A stretch of DNA of 7,207 bases from contig JANXTD010000575.1 of assembly GCA_025352585.1 (NCBI GenBank), forward strand, positions 1-7,207. The letters are read 5' to 3'. This DNA is from Fimbriiglobus sp. Lineage in GTDB: Bacteria > Planctomycetota > Planctomycetia > Gemmatales > Gemmataceae. Made by a program: the position numbers and the translations under genes. Under the pieces are notes generated by a model. That model ran no database searches, was not told where the DNA came from, and was given only the letters and a program-made list of their open reading frames with translations. Of this stretch, positions 6,093-7,207 are shown in pieces. Every line of letters starts with the position of its first letter. The first letter of the stretch is position 1.

Positions 6093-7207
6093 ATGGCCGA
6101 ACCGCCCATGACTGACCACGCCTTCCAGCGCTGCATCCACCCCCACTGCGGCACCACCGTCGAGTTGACCTCGACCGCCTTCGCGTGCCCCAAGTGCGGG
6201 GGTCTGCTCGACGTGGCCTACGACTGGAACCGCCTGCCGGTGCCGTCGAGTCTGAAGCACTTCGAGTCGAAGTGGACCGACCGCACCAACCCCTTGAACT
6301 TTTCGGGCGTGTGGCGCTTCCGCGAACTGCTGCCGTTCGCCCCCGACTCGAAGATCATGACGATCGGCGAGGGCCAAACCCTGACCCGCCTCAGCGACAG
6401 CGTCGGCAGTTACGTCGGCATGAAGCCGGGCCGGCTGTACTTGCAGTACGAGGGCATGAACCCCTCGGGCAGCTTCAAGGACAACGGCATGACCGCCGCG
6501 TTTACCCACGCCGGCCTCGTGGGTGCCAAGCGGGCCGCGTGCGCCTCGACCGGCAACACTAGCGCGAGCCTGGCGATTTACTGCGCCGGCACCAACCTGA
6601 TGCGCGGCGTCGTCTTCATCGGCTCGGGCAAAATCTCCTACGGCAAGCTGTCGCAGGCGCTCGAACACGCGGCGCTGACCATCCAGATCGCCGGCGACTT
6701 CGACGACGCCCTGCGGCGCGTGCAGCAAGTGTCGCGGCAACTCGGCATCTACCTGGTGAACAGCGTCAACCCGTTCCGCCTCGAAGGGCAGAAGACGATC
6801 ATGTACCGCGCGCTCGAAGCCCTGGGCTGGGAGGTGCCGGACTGGATCGTCGTGCCCGGCGGCAACCTCGGCAACTCGTCGTCCTTCGGCAAGGCCTTCA
6901 TGGAACTCGCCGACCTGGGGCTGATCGCCCGCCCGCCGCGGATCGCCGTCATCAACGCCTCCGGGGCCGACACCTTTTACCAGCTCTACGAGAAGCACGG
7001 CGTGCGCTGGAACGGCGGGGCACCGGACGACAAGAAGGTCAACGCCTACATGAAGATGCTCGACGACTCCGGGGCCAAGGCCGACACCCTGGCGAGCGCG
7101 ATCGAGATCAACCGGCCGGTGAACTTCCCCAAGGCGCTGCGGGCGCTGGAGCGCTGCGGCGGGGTGGTCCGCGAGGTGACCGACCAGGAGATGCTCGACG
7201 CCAAGGC
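6093..7207 (+). CDS. thrC: Threonine synthase (3' partial)
   Basis: A pyridoxal-phosphate enzyme that converts O-phosphohomoserine to threonine and phosphate, the last step of threonine synthesis, in the cytoplasm. The frame opens after TGA at 6075 and runs off the window with 371 complete codons. An N-terminal zinc ribbon is visible: C14-x4-C19 and C32-x2-C35, within QRCIHPHCG and ACPKCGG. The PLP-binding lysine is K129 in [21 protein letters not shown] (152-161) is the phosphate/substrate loop of fold-type II PLP enzymes, and [17 protein letters not shown] is the glycine/serine PLP-phosphate loop. About 40-90 C-terminal residues are probably missing, judging from usual family lengths. Two in-frame ATGs, at 6093 and 6108, are possible starts; neither has a clear Shine-Dalgarno sequence. 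The second would begin MTDHAFQRC, close to the conserved start of the zinc ribbon. A related enzyme such as cysteate synthase is an alternative but less likely. Confidence 0.88.
   Translation, partial: MAEPPMTDHAFQRCIHPHCGTTVELTSTAFACPKCGGLLDVAYDWNRLPVPSSLKHFESKWTDRTNPLNFSGVWRFRELLPFAPDSKIMTIGEGQTLTRLSDSVGSYVGMKPGRLYLQYEGMNPSGSFKDNGMTAAFTHAGLVGAKRAACASTGNTSASLAIYCAGTNLMRGVVFIGSGKISYGKLSQALEHAALTIQIAGDFDDALRRVQQVSRQLGIYLVNSVNPFRLEGQKTIMYRALEALGWEVPDWIVVPGGNLGNSSSFGKAFMELADLGLIARPPRIAVINASGADTFYQLYEKHGVRWNGGAPDDKKVNAYMKMLDDSGAKADTLASAIEINRPVNFPKALRALERCGGVVREVTDQEMLDAK

Noticed and set aside
5907..6998. 363-codon open frame on the minus strand opposite thrC
   Set aside because: It lies antisense to a clear threonine synthase, its translation is Gly/Ala/Arg/Val-rich without any motif, and long antisense frames are expected in DNA with this GC bias.

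Overview
The window is very GC-rich DNA with strong G/C bias at third codon positions. It most likely comes from a planctomycete of the Gemmata type. That assignment is inferred from a large alpha-2-macroglobulin with an internal membrane hairpin, a short DUF4058 protein, a small protein with a lysine/alanine/proline tail, and a threonine synthase with an N-terminal four-cysteine zinc ribbon. It is recognition from memory, not a database result.

Layout. Bases 1-4893 (+) are the 3' part of a bacterial alpha-2-macroglobulin gene whose 5' end, with any signal peptide, lies outside the window. Only 7 bases separate its stop from the stop of a convergent gene. That gene (4901-5593, -) encodes a 230-residue DUF4058-family protein. 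Seventeen bases upstream of it, on the same strand, is a 99-residue protein (5611-5910, -) with a short ordered head and a histone-H1-like tail; the two probably form one transcription unit. A 182-base divergent intergenic region (5911-6092) holds two GC-rich hairpins and a short perfect palindrome, all on the thrC side. Threonine synthase (thrC, 6093 to the right edge, +) is cut off by the window end.

Function. The macroglobulin is a predicted extracytoplasmic protease trap or envelope protection protein with an intact Cys-x-x-Gln thioester motif. Threonine synthase makes threonine from O-phosphohomoserine. The two minus-strand genes have no established role. DUF4058 shows motifs laid out like the PD-(D/E)XK/Uma2 fold, and the small basic protein could bind nucleic acid or another polyanion. 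Nothing ties the four genes into one pathway; this looks like ordinary chromosomal sequence.

I see no tRNA, rRNA, CRISPR array, insertion sequence or phage gene. The most unusual points are the membrane hairpin at the bait-region position of the macroglobulin, the H1-like protein paired with DUF4058, and the structured leader before thrC.
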